Below are positions 6,752 through 13,514 of a stretch of DNA of 14,524 nt, piece by piece (the first letter of the stretch is position 1; the number at the start of each line of letters is the position of its first letter). The stretch comes from Rhodobacterales bacterium 34-62-10 (GTDB lineage Bacteria; Pseudomonadota; Alphaproteobacteria; Rhodobacterales; Rhodobacteraceae), in assembly GCA_002282555.1 (NCBI GenBank), contig NCJR01000015.1:1-14524 (forward strand). The letters run 5' to 3'. The notes beneath the pieces were generated by a model that searched no databases, was not told the origin of the DNA, and saw only the letters and a program-made list of their open reading frames with translations. The position numbers were made by a program, and so were the translations under genes.

Positions 6752-7102
6752 ATGACGACCTTTCTGTCGAAGGAACTGCGCGAAGGTCTGGCCGCAGCCC
6801 GCAAGCTTGCTGAAAAGCGCAAAAGCCGCCTGCGGATCGACGTGGATGGCCGCACCTATCCGGTTCTGCGCGTCTGGAACGGCGGTTTCGCGATGGACCG
6901 CGACGACGCCCCGCATCTGCGCGGGCTGGTCGATCTCTACGATGGCGGGCGGCACCTGTCGCAATGCCTGATCGTCGCGTCCGAGGCTCAGGACGACGAG
7001 ATGTGGTTCGATTTCAAGCGCAGCACACCCGTCGCCGACCGCGCCGCCCTTGACTTCGTCCGTGACGAACACGCCCCCGTCGCCCTGATCGCCCGCGACT
7101 GA
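6752..7102 (+). CDS. Small uncharacterised protein, 116 residues
   Basis: I do not recognise an established function. The protein begins MTTFLSKELREGLAAARKLAEKRKSR, a basic amphipathic helix, followed by what looks like a compact beta domain: LRIDVDGRTYPVLRVWNGGFAMD, HLRGLVDLYDGGRHLSQCLIVAS, and EMWFDFKRST. It ends with a proline-containing tail. It is soluble, with no signal or membrane segment. The basic stretch followed by a W-N-G-G-F turn is loosely reminiscent of PilZ-type c-di-GMP domains, but the canonical RxxxR and D/NxSxxG motifs are absent, so that is only a guess. I chose the ATG at 6752 because AGGGGGA precedes it by 4 bases; an ATG at 6677 would add 25 residues and would start inside the palindromic region. 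It is probably monocistronic and is convergent with the lyase gene. Confidence 0.75.
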   Translation: MTTFLSKELREGLAAARKLAEKRKSRLRIDVDGRTYPVLRVWNGGFAMDRDDAPHLRGLVDLYDGGRHLSQCLIVASEAQDDEMWFDFKRSTPVADRAALDFVRDEHAPVALIARD

Positions 7103-7129
7103 CAAGTCGCAAGACTAACCCGCGACTGA
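7092..7129. repeat. Duplicated gene-end sequence with alternative hairpins
   Basis: CCCGCGACTGA, which carries the last codons and stop of the preceding gene (7092-7102), recurs exactly at 7119-7129. Between the copies lies AGTCGC (7105-7110), which can pair with GCGACT in either copy: a 6-bp stem with a 4-base loop over the stop codon, or a 6-bp stem with an 11-base loop downstream. The two structures exclude each other. Confidence 0.5.
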
Positions 7130-7140
7130 TGGTCAAGTAA

Positions 7141-7161
7141 CGGGGCAGCAGACTTGCCCCG
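7141..7161. terminator. Possible bidirectional terminator hairpin
   Basis: CGGGGCA (7141-7147) and TGCCCCG (7155-7161) form a perfect 7-bp GC-rich stem with a 7-base loop, midway between the stops of two convergent genes (7102 and 7171). Position and symmetry fit a shared terminator. Neither side has a proper T-run: the minus-strand side reads TTACTTG and the plus side is GC-rich. Efficiency is therefore uncertain. Confidence 0.5.
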
Positions 7162-7170
7162 CGCCGCCCG

Positions 7171-8343
7171 TCATTGCAGATCGCTGAACGCCTTTTGCAT
7201 CCGCTCCACCGCCTGCTCGACCAGCGCGCGCGGTGTCGCCAGATTGAACCGCAGGAACGTCTCGCCTCCCTTGCCGAAGGTCGGCCCGTGATTGGCCGCG
7301 ATATGCGCGCTCTGTTCCACGCGCCGCGTGAACTCGGCAGCATCCATGCCTGTCCCCGCAAAATCCACCCATGCCAGATAGGTCGCCTCAAGCGGCATCG
7401 ACGCAAGGCCGGGGATCGCGTTGATCCCATCGTCAAACACCCGCCGGTTGCCATCCAGATAGACCATCAGATCATCGACCCATGCCGCACCCTCCGGCGA
7501 ATAGGCAGCGGTCGCCATGAACAGACCAAAGGAATTGGGCGACAGACCCAAGCCCATCATCCGCCCCTCGAACTTCGCGCGCAATGCCGGATCGGGGATG
7601 ATCACATTGCCGGTATGACTGCCCGCGATGTTGAAGGTCTTGGTCGTGGCGGTCATCATGATCAGCCGGTCGTTGATGCTGGCATCCACATTCGCCATCA
7701 CCGTATGCGTCACGCCGGGAAACAGCAGATCGTGGTGGATCTCATCCGACACAAGGATCAGATCATGCCGCTTGGCAAAATCCGCGACCCCCTGCAATTC
7801 GGCGCGGCTCCAGACCCGACCGCCCGGATTATGCGGCGAGCACAGGATCACCATCTTCGCGCTGCCATCCATCTGCGCGTCCCAGGCGTCGAAATCCATC
7901 TCGTAACGCCCGCCATTGTTGATCATCTCACATTCGATCACCCGCCGCCCATTCGCTTTGATGACCTTGGCAAAGGCATGATACACAGGCGTGAACAGCA
8001 CCACCCCGTCGCCGGGCTGGGTATAGGTGTCCACGCACAAAGCCGTGCCATTCACCAACCCGTGGGGCGAGAAGATCCACTCCGGCTCCACCGTCCAGCC
8101 ATGCCGCGTCTGCATCCACCATGAGATCGCCGCGCGATACGCCGCATCATCGCCGTAATAGCCGTAAACCCCATGCTCCACCATCTGCGCCACAGCCCGC
8201 TGGATGCAATCGGGCGCGCGGAAATCCATATCGGCCACCCACATCGGGATGCCGCCCTTGGCGGGCACACCGTAGATGCTCTCCATCATGTCCCATTTCA
8301 CGGAATGGGTGCCGAAACGGTCAATCCTGGTGTCAAAGCTCAT
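7171..8343 (-). CDS. PLP-dependent C-S lyase / aminotransferase, MalY/PatB family
   Basis: The 390-residue product belongs to the PatB/MalY branch of class I/II aminotransferases, which mostly act as cystathionine beta-lyases or cysteine-S-conjugate lyases releasing a thiol, pyruvate and ammonia. Markers are the N-terminal TRIDRFGTHSVKWD and IPMWVADMDFRAP, CSPHNPGGRVW (168-178), the PLP-ring aspartate in LVSDEIHHDLLF (Asp200), and the Schiff-base lysine in TATTKTFNIAGSHTGN (Lys235). DEIHHDL in place of DEIY is typical of the PatB branch. I chose the ATG at 8343, which has AGGAGA upstream; an open frame to 8430 would add 29 residues unlike the family. The gene is divergent from the deformylase operon. 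The physiological substrate is not shown; methionine cycling or thiol release are possibilities. Confidence 0.9.
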   Translation of the reverse strand: MSFDTRIDRFGTHSVKWDMMESIYGVPAKGGIPMWVADMDFRAPDCIQRAVAQMVEHGVYGYYGDDAAYRAAISWWMQTRHGWTVEPEWIFSPHGLVNGTALCVDTYTQPGDGVVLFTPVYHAFAKVIKANGRRVIECEMINNGGRYEMDFDAWDAQMDGSAKMVILCSPHNPGGRVWSRAELQGVADFAKRHDLILVSDEIHHDLLFPGVTHTVMANVDASINDRLIMMTATTKTFNIAGSHTGNVIIPDPALRAKFEGRMMGLGLSPNSFGLFMATAAYSPEGAAWVDDLMVYLDGNRRVFDDGINAIPGLASMPLEATYLAWVDFAGTGMDAAEFTRRVEQSAHIAANHGPTFGKGGETFLRFNLATPRALVEQAVERMQKAFSDLQ

Positions 8344-8465
8344 CTGTCTCTCCTGTTTGCGCGCCAGCCTACCCAAGGGAGGCGCGGCTGCAACGGGCAA
8401 TTTTGCATCCACGGCACCGTTTTGGCCCATTGCACCGTCCGATCCTTCGTCCTATCTGACGCAAT
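8344..8465. promoter_or_regulatory. Divergent region between the C-S lyase gene and the def operon
   Basis: These 122 bases hold the lyase's ribosome-binding site (AGGAGA on the minus strand near 8350-8355) and must drive the def-fmt operon. TTGCAC (8430-8435) and TATCTG (8453-8458) are a weak sigma70-like pair for the operon, spaced 17. The word GCACCGT occurs twice, 18 bases apart (8414-8420 and 8432-8438). No good Shine-Dalgarno sequence precedes the first deformylase ATG at 8466. Confidence 0.35.
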
Positions 8466-8987
8466 ATGAGCAAACGCCCGATCCTGATCCATCCCGACCC
8501 GCGCCTGAAAAAGGTCTCGGCCCCCGTGCCGGACCTCAGCGATGATCTGCGCCGCCTGGCCGATGACATGCTGGAAACCATGTATGACGCGCCGGGCATC
8601 GGTCTGGCCGCCCCGCAGGTGGGCATCAACACCCGCCTGATCGTGCTGGATTGCGTCAAGGGCGACCACGACGCCCCGCGCCCGCTGATCATGTTCAACC
8701 CCGAAATCGTGGCGTCCTCGGACGAGCGCAGCACCTATGAGGAAGGCTGCCTCTCGATCCCCGAACAATATGGCGAAGTCACCCGCCCCGCCGAAGTCAC
8801 CGTCCGCTGGATCGACCGCAACGGGCATGAGCAGCAGGAGGATTTCGCCGATCTCTGGGCCACCTGCGTGCAGCACGAGGTGGACCATCTCGATGGCAAA
8901 CTTTTCATCGACTACCTTACACCCCTGCGCCGCCAGCTGATCACCCGGCGGATGCAGAAACTCAAACGCGACAGGGTGCGCGTATGA
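8466..8987 (+). CDS. def: Peptide deformylase, complete active site (def1)
   Basis: This metalloenzyme of 173 residues removes the formyl group from the N-terminal methionine of nascent proteins at the ribosome. All three family motifs are intact: GIGLAAPQVG (Gln51), EEGCLSIP with metal ligand Cys95, and QHEVDHLDG with ligands His137 and His141 and catalytic Glu138. The length is normal. It is the first gene of a tight run def1-def2-def3-fmt, and its TGA overlaps the next ATG as ATGA (8984-8987). I take this copy to be the housekeeping deformylase, because it has the canonical motifs and the basic C-terminal tail (RRMQKLKRDRVRV) expected to contact the ribosome. The ATG at 8466 has no clear Shine-Dalgarno sequence, so translation may start from a short or leaderless transcript. 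Confidence 0.97.
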   Translation: MSKRPILIHPDPRLKKVSAPVPDLSDDLRRLADDMLETMYDAPGIGLAAPQVGINTRLIVLDCVKGDHDAPRPLIMFNPEIVASSDERSTYEEGCLSIPEQYGEVTRPAEVTVRWIDRNGHEQQEDFADLWATCVQHEVDHLDGKLFIDYLTPLRRQLITRRMQKLKRDRVRV

Positions 8988-9505
8988 CCGGGCTGCCAAT
9001 CCTGCGCTGGCCCGATCCGCGGCTTGCCACGGTCTGCGATCCGGTCGGACCCGATGACGATCTGGGCGATCTGATCCACGCCATGTTCGACACGATGTAT
9101 AACGCCCCCGGACGCGGCCTTGCCGCGCCACAGGTGGGGGTCTTGAAGCGGCTTTTCGTGATGGATTGCGGCTGGAAGGATGGCACTATGACACCGATGG
9201 TCTGCATCAACCCCGAAATCCTGCGCGCCGACGGCATGGCCCCGGGCGCTGAGGGCTGCCTCTCGATCCCCGGCGTTCTGGCCGAGGTGATGCGCCCCGA
9301 ACGCATCCTGCTGCGCTACCGCGATCAGCACGGCGCGGTGCAGACGGTGGAACTGGACGGGTTCGAGGCGCGCTGCGCCCAGCATGAACTCGACCACCTT
9401 GACGGGATCGTCACCTTCGACCGCCTCTCGCCCGAGGCCCGGCAGGTGGTCGAGGAGGCGTATTCCATCAGCTTTCCCGCCAACAACCCGGCCCGCCCCG
9501 CGTGA
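8984..9505 (+). CDS. def: Second peptide deformylase, divergent but with active-site residues (def2)
   Basis: This 173-residue paralogue keeps the full set of catalytic residues: Gln50 in GRGLAAPQVG, Cys92 in AEGCLSIPG, and His134, Glu135 and His138 in QHELDHLDG. It therefore probably binds metal and may deformylate peptides. It differs from def1 in the first motif (Arg44 in place of Ile), in the loop CGWKDGTMTP, in the region before HELDH (FEARCA instead of DLWATC), and in lacking the basic C-terminal helix; its tail is neutral ([13 protein letters not shown]). A different peptide preference or weaker ribosome contact is a reasonable inference. It overlaps def1 by ATGA at its start and def3 by GTGA at its end, so translation is likely coupled. 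Confidence 0.92.
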   Translation: MTGLPILRWPDPRLATVCDPVGPDDDLGDLIHAMFDTMYNAPGRGLAAPQVGVLKRLFVMDCGWKDGTMTPMVCINPEILRADGMAPGAEGCLSIPGVLAEVMRPERILLRYRDQHGAVQTVELDGFEARCAQHELDHLDGIVTFDRLSPEARQVVEEAYSISFPANNPARPA

Positions 9506-9996
9506 CCGCGCGCCGCTGCATCCCATGGCCCGATGCGCGCCTGCGGACCCCGGCGGCGGATGTGCCCGCGATTACCGATGACATCCGCGCCATCTGGACC
9601 GACATGATCGACACGATGGAGGCGATGCCGGGTGTCGGCCTTGCCGCGCCGCAGATCGGCGTGATGCTGCGCCTTGCCGTCGTCGATGCCTCGGACAAAC
9701 GCGGCCAAGCCGTGCGGATGGCCAACCCCGAAGTGGTCCACGCCTCCGTGCAACTGCGCGAACACGAGGAAGCCAGCCCCAACCTGCCCGGCGTCTCGGC
9801 CACGATCAGCCGCCCGCGCGCCGTTCTGGTGCGGTTCCTGAATGATCAGGGAGAGGTTGAGGAGCGTGATTTCGTCGGTCTCTGGGCCACCTCGGTGCAG
9901 CATCAGATCGACCATCTGGCAGGCCGGATGTATTTCGACCACCTGTCAAAGGTGAAACGCGACATGCTGATCCGCCGCGCAAGGAAACGGGCATGA
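9502..9996 (+). CDS. Peptide deformylase-like protein lacking catalytic residues (def3)
   Basis: The 164-residue product clearly has the deformylase fold: [10 protein letters not shown] (44-53) and QHQIDHLAG (133-141) align with the family. However, the metal-ligand cysteine motif EGCLS is replaced by EASPN (Ser92 at the cysteine position), and the catalytic glutamate of HExxH is Gln135. Gln51 and both histidines remain. On established deformylase chemistry this copy should be inactive or strongly impaired. [16 protein letters not shown] resembles def1 (FADLWATCVQHEVDHL) more than def2, and it keeps a basic tail ([15 protein letters not shown]), so it looks like a decayed or repurposed duplicate of def1. 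The frame is intact, with no stop or frameshift. It starts at a GTG (9502) overlapping def2 by GTGA and ends 10 bases before fmt. A ribosome-binding or regulatory role is inference. Confidence 0.9.
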   Translation: MTARRCIPWPDARLRTPAADVPAITDDIRAIWTDMIDTMEAMPGVGLAAPQIGVMLRLAVVDASDKRGQAVRMANPEVVHASVQLREHEEASPNLPGVSATISRPRAVLVRFLNDQGEVEERDFVGLWATSVQHQIDHLAGRMYFDHLSKVKRDMLIRRARKRA

Positions 9997-10006
9997 GGGC
10001 AGGGGC

Positions 10007-10912
10007 ATGAGAGTCGTTTTCATGGGCACGCCCGATTTCTCGGTTCCCGTGCTCGATGCGCTGGTGCAGGCAGGCCATGACATCGCCGCCGTCTATTGCC
10101 AGCCGCCCCGCCCGGCAGGGCGCGGCAAAAAGGAAACGCCAACCCCCGTGCATCAGCGCGCCACAGAACTTGGCCTGCCCGTCCGTCACCCCTCCAGCCT
10201 CAAAGGGGCCGAGGCGCAGGCCGATTTCGCCGCCCTCAACGCCGATGTCGCCGTGGTCGTGGCCTATGGCCTGATCCTGCCGCAAGCCGTTCTGGATGCG
10301 CCAAAACACGGCTGCCTGAACATCCATGCCAGCCTGCTACCCCGCTGGCGCGGCGCGGCACCCATCCACCGCGCGATCATGGCGGGCGATACTGAGACGG
10401 GTATCTGCATCATGCAGATGGAAGCGGGTCTGGACACCGGCCCCGTTCTGCTGCGCGAGGTCACCCCGATCGGCCCGCAGGACACCACGGGGCAGTTGCA
10501 CGACCGCTTGTCCCGGATGGGCGCGCGCCTGATCGTGCAAGCGCTGGATCGTCTGGGCGACCTGACACCCGAACAACAACCCGCCGAGGACGTCACCTAC
10601 GCCACCAAGATCGACAAGGCCGAAGCCGCCGTGGACTGGACCCGCCCCGCTACGAAGGTTGACCGCCAGATCCGCGCCCTCTCGCCCTTTCCCGGCGCAT
10701 GGACCCAGTACGACGGCCAGCGGATCAAACTTCTTGCGTCGCGCCTTGCTGATGGTGAAGGCGCCCCGGGCACGGTGCTGGATGACGCGCTGACTGTCGC
10801 CTGCGGCACAGGTGCCGTCCAGCTTTTACGCTTGCAACGCGCCGGGCGCGGCGCGCAGGATGCATCCGAATTCATGCGTGGCATGCCGCTGCCCAAAGGC
10901 ACGGTCTTATAA
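10007..10912 (+). CDS. fmt: Methionyl-tRNA formyltransferase
   Basis: Fmt transfers a formyl group from 10-formyl-tetrahydrofolate to Met-tRNA(fMet), the step that deformylase later reverses on the nascent protein. The 301-residue sequence starts [19 protein letters not shown] and carries the signature [17 protein letters not shown] with catalytic Asn105 and His107, and Asp143 in [11 protein letters not shown]. The C-terminal OB-like domain (about 205-301) is present, including [11 protein letters not shown] and [11 protein letters not shown]. The length is slightly short of E. coli Fmt, in keeping with alphaproteobacterial versions. The ATG at 10007 follows AGGGG closely. It is the fourth gene of the def operon, which is the usual def-fmt association. 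Confidence 0.97.
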   Translation: MRVVFMGTPDFSVPVLDALVQAGHDIAAVYCQPPRPAGRGKKETPTPVHQRATELGLPVRHPSSLKGAEAQADFAALNADVAVVVAYGLILPQAVLDAPKHGCLNIHASLLPRWRGAAPIHRAIMAGDTETGICIMQMEAGLDTGPVLLREVTPIGPQDTTGQLHDRLSRMGARLIVQALDRLGDLTPEQQPAEDVTYATKIDKAEAAVDWTRPATKVDRQIRALSPFPGAWTQYDGQRIKLLASRLADGEGAPGTVLDDALTVACGTGAVQLLRLQRAGRGAQDASEFMRGMPLPKGTVL

Positions 10913-10923
10913 AGGGTCGAACG

Positions 10924-11163
10924 ATGTTTCCCACGATGATCGGAACGGTGGTGATTGCGGGGATCGTGGGCTATGCCTCGGAAAAGACGGGCTTTACCCA
11001 TAACGGCTACCTGCAATCCATCATCATCTGCGTCGGCGGCGCCTTCCTGTTCTACTTCGTGCGCCTGATGTTCGGCTTCAGCATCGGCAGCCCCGGCGTC
11101 GATGCGATCCTGTCGTCGATCGGCGCGCTGATCCTTGTTCCGACGCATTGGCGCAAACGATAG
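10924..11163 (+). CDS. Small membrane protein, GlsB/YeaQ/YmgE-like (first of two)
   Basis: This 79-residue protein is predicted to have three membrane segments: about residues 4-17, 31-50 and 57-72. It ends in a basic tail (HWRKR). The glycine-patterned helices and the pattern GYASEKTG ... SIIICVGGAFLFYF ... GVDAILSSIGALILV fit the transglycosylase-associated (GlsB/YeaQ/YmgE) family of small inner-membrane proteins, whose biochemical role is not established despite links to stress response. It starts 11 bases after the fmt stop, with AAAGGG 7 bases before the ATG, so it is probably cotranscribed with fmt. The second copy follows after 12 bases. Confidence 0.8.
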   Translation: MFPTMIGTVVIAGIVGYASEKTGFTHNGYLQSIIICVGGAFLFYFVRLMFGFSIGSPGVDAILSSIGALILVPTHWRKR

Positions 11164-11175
11164 GAGGGACCGAGA

Positions 11176-11415
11176 ATGTCCGTCATCTGGCTACTGATCA
11201 TCGGCGCGGCGGCGGGCTTCATCGCCACCCGCCTCATGCGGATCGAGGCGGATATCATCACAACCATCGTGATCGGCATGGTCGGTGCGCTGATTGGCGG
11301 CCTGGTCCTGCGCGCGCTTCTGGCGGTGATGGGATTTGGCGCAGGATTGGTGGGGGCGATCCTCGGCTCGCTTGTGCTGATCTGGCTCTGGCAGTTGTAC
11401 ACGGGTCGCAAATAA
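11176..11415 (+). CDS. Small membrane protein, GlsB/YeaQ/YmgE family (second of two)
   Basis: This protein is exactly 79 residues, like its neighbour, and a more typical family member: MSVIWLLIIGAAAGFIATRL, then TTIVIGMVGALIGGLVLRAL, then GLVGAILGSLVLIWLWQLY, three helices with small-residue (GxxxG-like) faces and a short basic end (TGRK). It should sit in the inner membrane. A strong ribosome-binding site, AGGAGGG, lies 7 bases before the ATG. It closes the def-fmt-membrane protein run. Its 3' side carries a 26-base element (11446-11471) shared with the smc/transglycosylase junction. Two different members in tandem suggest ancient duplication and possibly a hetero-oligomer; that is inference. 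Confidence 0.85.
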   Translation: MSVIWLLIIGAAAGFIATRLMRIEADIITTIVIGMVGALIGGLVLRALLAVMGFGAGLVGAILGSLVLIWLWQLYTGRK

Positions 11416-11445
11416 CCCAAGACGGCACCCGTTGAGGCGCAGCCC

Positions 11446-11471
11446 TTTGGATATTTGAAGCAAGAAGAAAC
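11446..11471 (+). other. 26-base intergenic element, copy B
   Basis: It reads TTTGGATATTTGAAGCAAG and ends AAGAAAC, on the plus strand, 30 bases past the stop of the second small membrane protein gene and directly before the stop of the convergent pcaB. It matches copy A (805-830, minus strand) at 18 of 26 positions. Both copies are in sense with the gene they follow, and both lie in convergent junctions. I recall similar TATTTG...GAAGAAA tracts in intergenic DNA of Rhodobacteraceae, but cannot confirm that here. Confidence 0.45.
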
Positions 11472-12800
11472 CTAAAGCGCCTTTGCGCTTGCCGCAAACC
11501 GGCGCGCCTCTTCGGGGGCATGGCCCATCTGCTGCGCCGCATCGAAGACCGGGCCAAGCGCCAGATCGGGATACGCCGCCTGCACCAGATCGGCCAGATC
11601 GGCACCTGTCTCGCCTGCCTTTTTGCACAGCGATTTGATCGCCGCCTGCGCCTCAGGGCGCGGCAGATGCGCGGCCAGCGCGAAACTCAACGCCTCGGCA
11701 TGGATCAGGTTCTGCCCGTCATGCATCGCCCCCAGCATCGCGCGGGGCAGGGGGGCCATGGTCTGCGACAGGCTCTGGCCATGGATCAGCGTGGCGGTGG
11801 CGGCAAGGCACAGTTGCGGCAGCACCAGCCATTCGGTGAACCACGCCGCCCCGTCCCGGTCCAGACGGTGCAAGGCCGCCCCCTGCAACGTGGCATGGAG
11901 CCCCGCCACATGCCGCGCTGTCGCGGCCATGGCCGAGGGCAGCACCGGGTTCTGTTTCTGCGGCATGGTCGAGGAGGCGCCGGAGGCACCGAGCGAGACT
12001 TCCCCTAGCCCCGTTTGCGTCAGGATCAGCAAATCCTCTGCCATCTTGCCCAGCGCCAGCGCCAGCCGCGCCTGCCAATCGGCAATCCGCAGCACCGGCC
12101 CCCGGTCCGTGTGCCAACTGCGGCCCGGATCCTGCAGCCCCAAAGCTGCGGCCAGCGCTGCCCGCGTCTCAAACGCCTGCGGCCCCAAAGCCGCCGATGT
12201 CCCCGCCGCCCCCGACAGCGACACCCAGAGCGAGGATTGCCGCAGCCCCGGCAATTCCCCCAGCAGATCCAGCAGCGGCGCGCCCCAATGCGCCACGCTC
12301 GCGCCGAAACTGGTGGGCGTCGCATGCTGACCATACGTCCGCGCGGCCATCGGCGTGGCGGCATGATCCGCCGCCAACTGCCCCAGCGCCTTGACCGTGG
12401 CGCGCAGCATCTCCTCCTGCAAGACCAACATCTGCCGCAGCCGCAGCATCAGCCCCGTGTCGATGATATCCTGCGATGTTGCCCCCCAATGGGCATATTG
12501 CGCATGCTCCGGTGCCTCCATCGCGGCGCGGAAGGCGGCCACCAGCCCCGGCACCGATACACCATTCTGCCCCGTCGCCACCGCTAGCCCGGCCGGGTCA
12601 ATCTGCACCTCCATCGCCGCGCGGTGGATAAAGGCCGCTGCCGTTTCCGGGATCACCCCCTGCGCGCCCTGCACCTTTGCCAAGGCACCTTCCACCAGCA
12701 GCATGGCGCGCACTTCGGCGGTATCGGTAAAGAGCCGCCCCACCTCACCCGGAGGGAAAAGCTTCGTATACAAAGGGCTGTCGAACATCGATGCGGCCAT
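11472..12800 (-). CDS. pcaB: 3-carboxy-cis,cis-muconate cycloisomerase
   Basis: PcaB catalyses the second step of protocatechuate degradation after ring cleavage, turning 3-carboxy-cis,cis-muconate into 4-carboxymuconolactone. The 442-residue protein belongs to the fumarase/aspartase superfamily: HWGATSQDIIDTGLMLR (104-120), TYGQHATPTSFG (155-166) and the signature loop GASGASSTMPQKQNPV (271-286) are all visible. GATSQD with STMPQKQNP is the PcaB form rather than the adenylosuccinate lyase form (SSAMPYKRNP). It is the last gene of a leftward run from pcaH, starting 3 bases after the hydrolase stop with AAGGG upstream. An ATG at 12788 (residue 5) is an alternative start. Length and motifs are complete. 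Confidence 0.94.
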   Translation of the reverse strand: MAASMFDSPLYTKLFPPGEVGRLFTDTAEVRAMLLVEGALAKVQGAQGVIPETAAAFIHRAAMEVQIDPAGLAVATGQNGVSVPGLVAAFRAAMEAPEHAQYAHWGATSQDIIDTGLMLRLRQMLVLQEEMLRATVKALGQLAADHAATPMAARTYGQHATPTSFGASVAHWGAPLLDLLGELPGLRQSSLWVSLSGAAGTSAALGPQAFETRAALAAALGLQDPGRSWHTDRGPVLRIADWQARLALALGKMAEDLLILTQTGLGEVSLGASGASSTMPQKQNPVLPSAMAATARHVAGLHATLQGAALHRLDRDGAAWFTEWLVLPQLCLAATATLIHGQSLSQTMAPLPRAMLGAMHDGQNLIHAEALSFALAAHLPRPEAQAAIKSLCKKAGETGADLADLVQAAYPDLALGPVFDAAQQMGHAPEEARRFAASAKAL

Positions 12801-12803
12801 GGC

Positions 12804-13514
12804 TCAGCCCTTCGCGATCTGGGTCAAAAGATCAGCCAAACCGTCCGGATCAGCAAAGAACGGCGAATGACCCGTCGGCATGGCGTAAACATCCGCCTCC
12901 GGCCAGCCTTCGGTCATGGTGCGCTGATATTCCGGCGGGATCGTGCGGTCATCATCGCAGCGAATATAGCTGCGCTTCACCCCGGCATAAGCCGCACCCA
13001 GGGCAATCTTCGTCGCCTGCGGCTTGATCGCCTGCACACACAGACGCGGCAGGGCATAATCCACCGCCTCGGCCGGACAATCGTTGTAGAACAGCCCCGG
13101 TGCCTTGCTAGGGTCCACCCGGAACGCCAAGCCATCCTCGGTTCTGATCGCGGCATCGGCCATCGGCTGACGCGGCGCCTCGGCCCGCATCTCAACCAGC
13201 GACCGCCCATCCTGCGCGGCATAGGCGCAGAGATAAATCAACCGCGCGATCTTTTCAGGTGCCATCTCAGCGGCCAAGGAAATCGGAAACCCCGCCATCG
13301 AATGCCCGACCAGCATGACAGGCGCGTCAATCGCATCGATAATCGCCTGCGTATAACCCTCCAGCGTCACCTCGGTATAAGGCGTCGCATCCGCCCCATG
13401 CCCCGGCAGATCAATCGCGCGCGCGCGATGCCCCCGCGCCTCCAGCGCCGGGATCAGGTCACGCCAGCACCACGCGCCGTGGCACGAGCCGTGGATCAAC
13501 AGAAAGTCAGCCAT
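12804..13514 (-). CDS. Alpha/beta hydrolase, SABP2/hydroxynitrile-lyase-like esterase, inside pca operon
   Basis: The 236-residue cytoplasmic alpha/beta hydrolase has an oxyanion region FLLIHGSCHGAWCW (4-17), the nucleophile elbow GHSMAG (Ser72), Asp189 in YIRCDDDRTIPPEYQ, and His216 in TGHSPFF. HGSCHGAWCW and YI-C-x-x-D-x-x-IP-x-x-Q are hallmarks of the branch containing plant methyl-salicylate esterase SABP2, methylesterases and hydroxynitrile lyases. It does not look like PcaD, the 3-oxoadipate enol-lactonase. It lies between pcaG and pcaB: its ATG directly abuts the pcaG stop (TGA then ATG, no gap) with no clear ribosome-binding site, implying coupled translation, and its stop is 3 bases from pcaB. 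That position suggests a role in protocatechuate use, for instance cleaving an aromatic ester or replacing PcaD; both are inference. Confidence 0.85.
   Translation of the reverse strand: MADFLLIHGSCHGAWCWRDLIPALEARGHRARAIDLPGHGADATPYTEVTLEGYTQAIIDAIDAPVMLVGHSMAGFPISLAAEMAPEKIARLIYLCAYAAQDGRSLVEMRAEAPRQPMADAAIRTEDGLAFRVDPSKAPGLFYNDCPAEAVDYALPRLCVQAIKPQATKIALGAAYAGVKRSYIRCDDDRTIPPEYQRTMTEGWPEADVYAMPTGHSPFFADPDGLADLLTQIAKG

Noticed and set aside
9502..9996. Treating the third deformylase as a pseudogene
   Set aside because: The frame is full length without stops or frameshifts, keeps Gln51 and both histidines, and is translationally coupled to def2; it is better described as an intact, probably non-catalytic paralogue.
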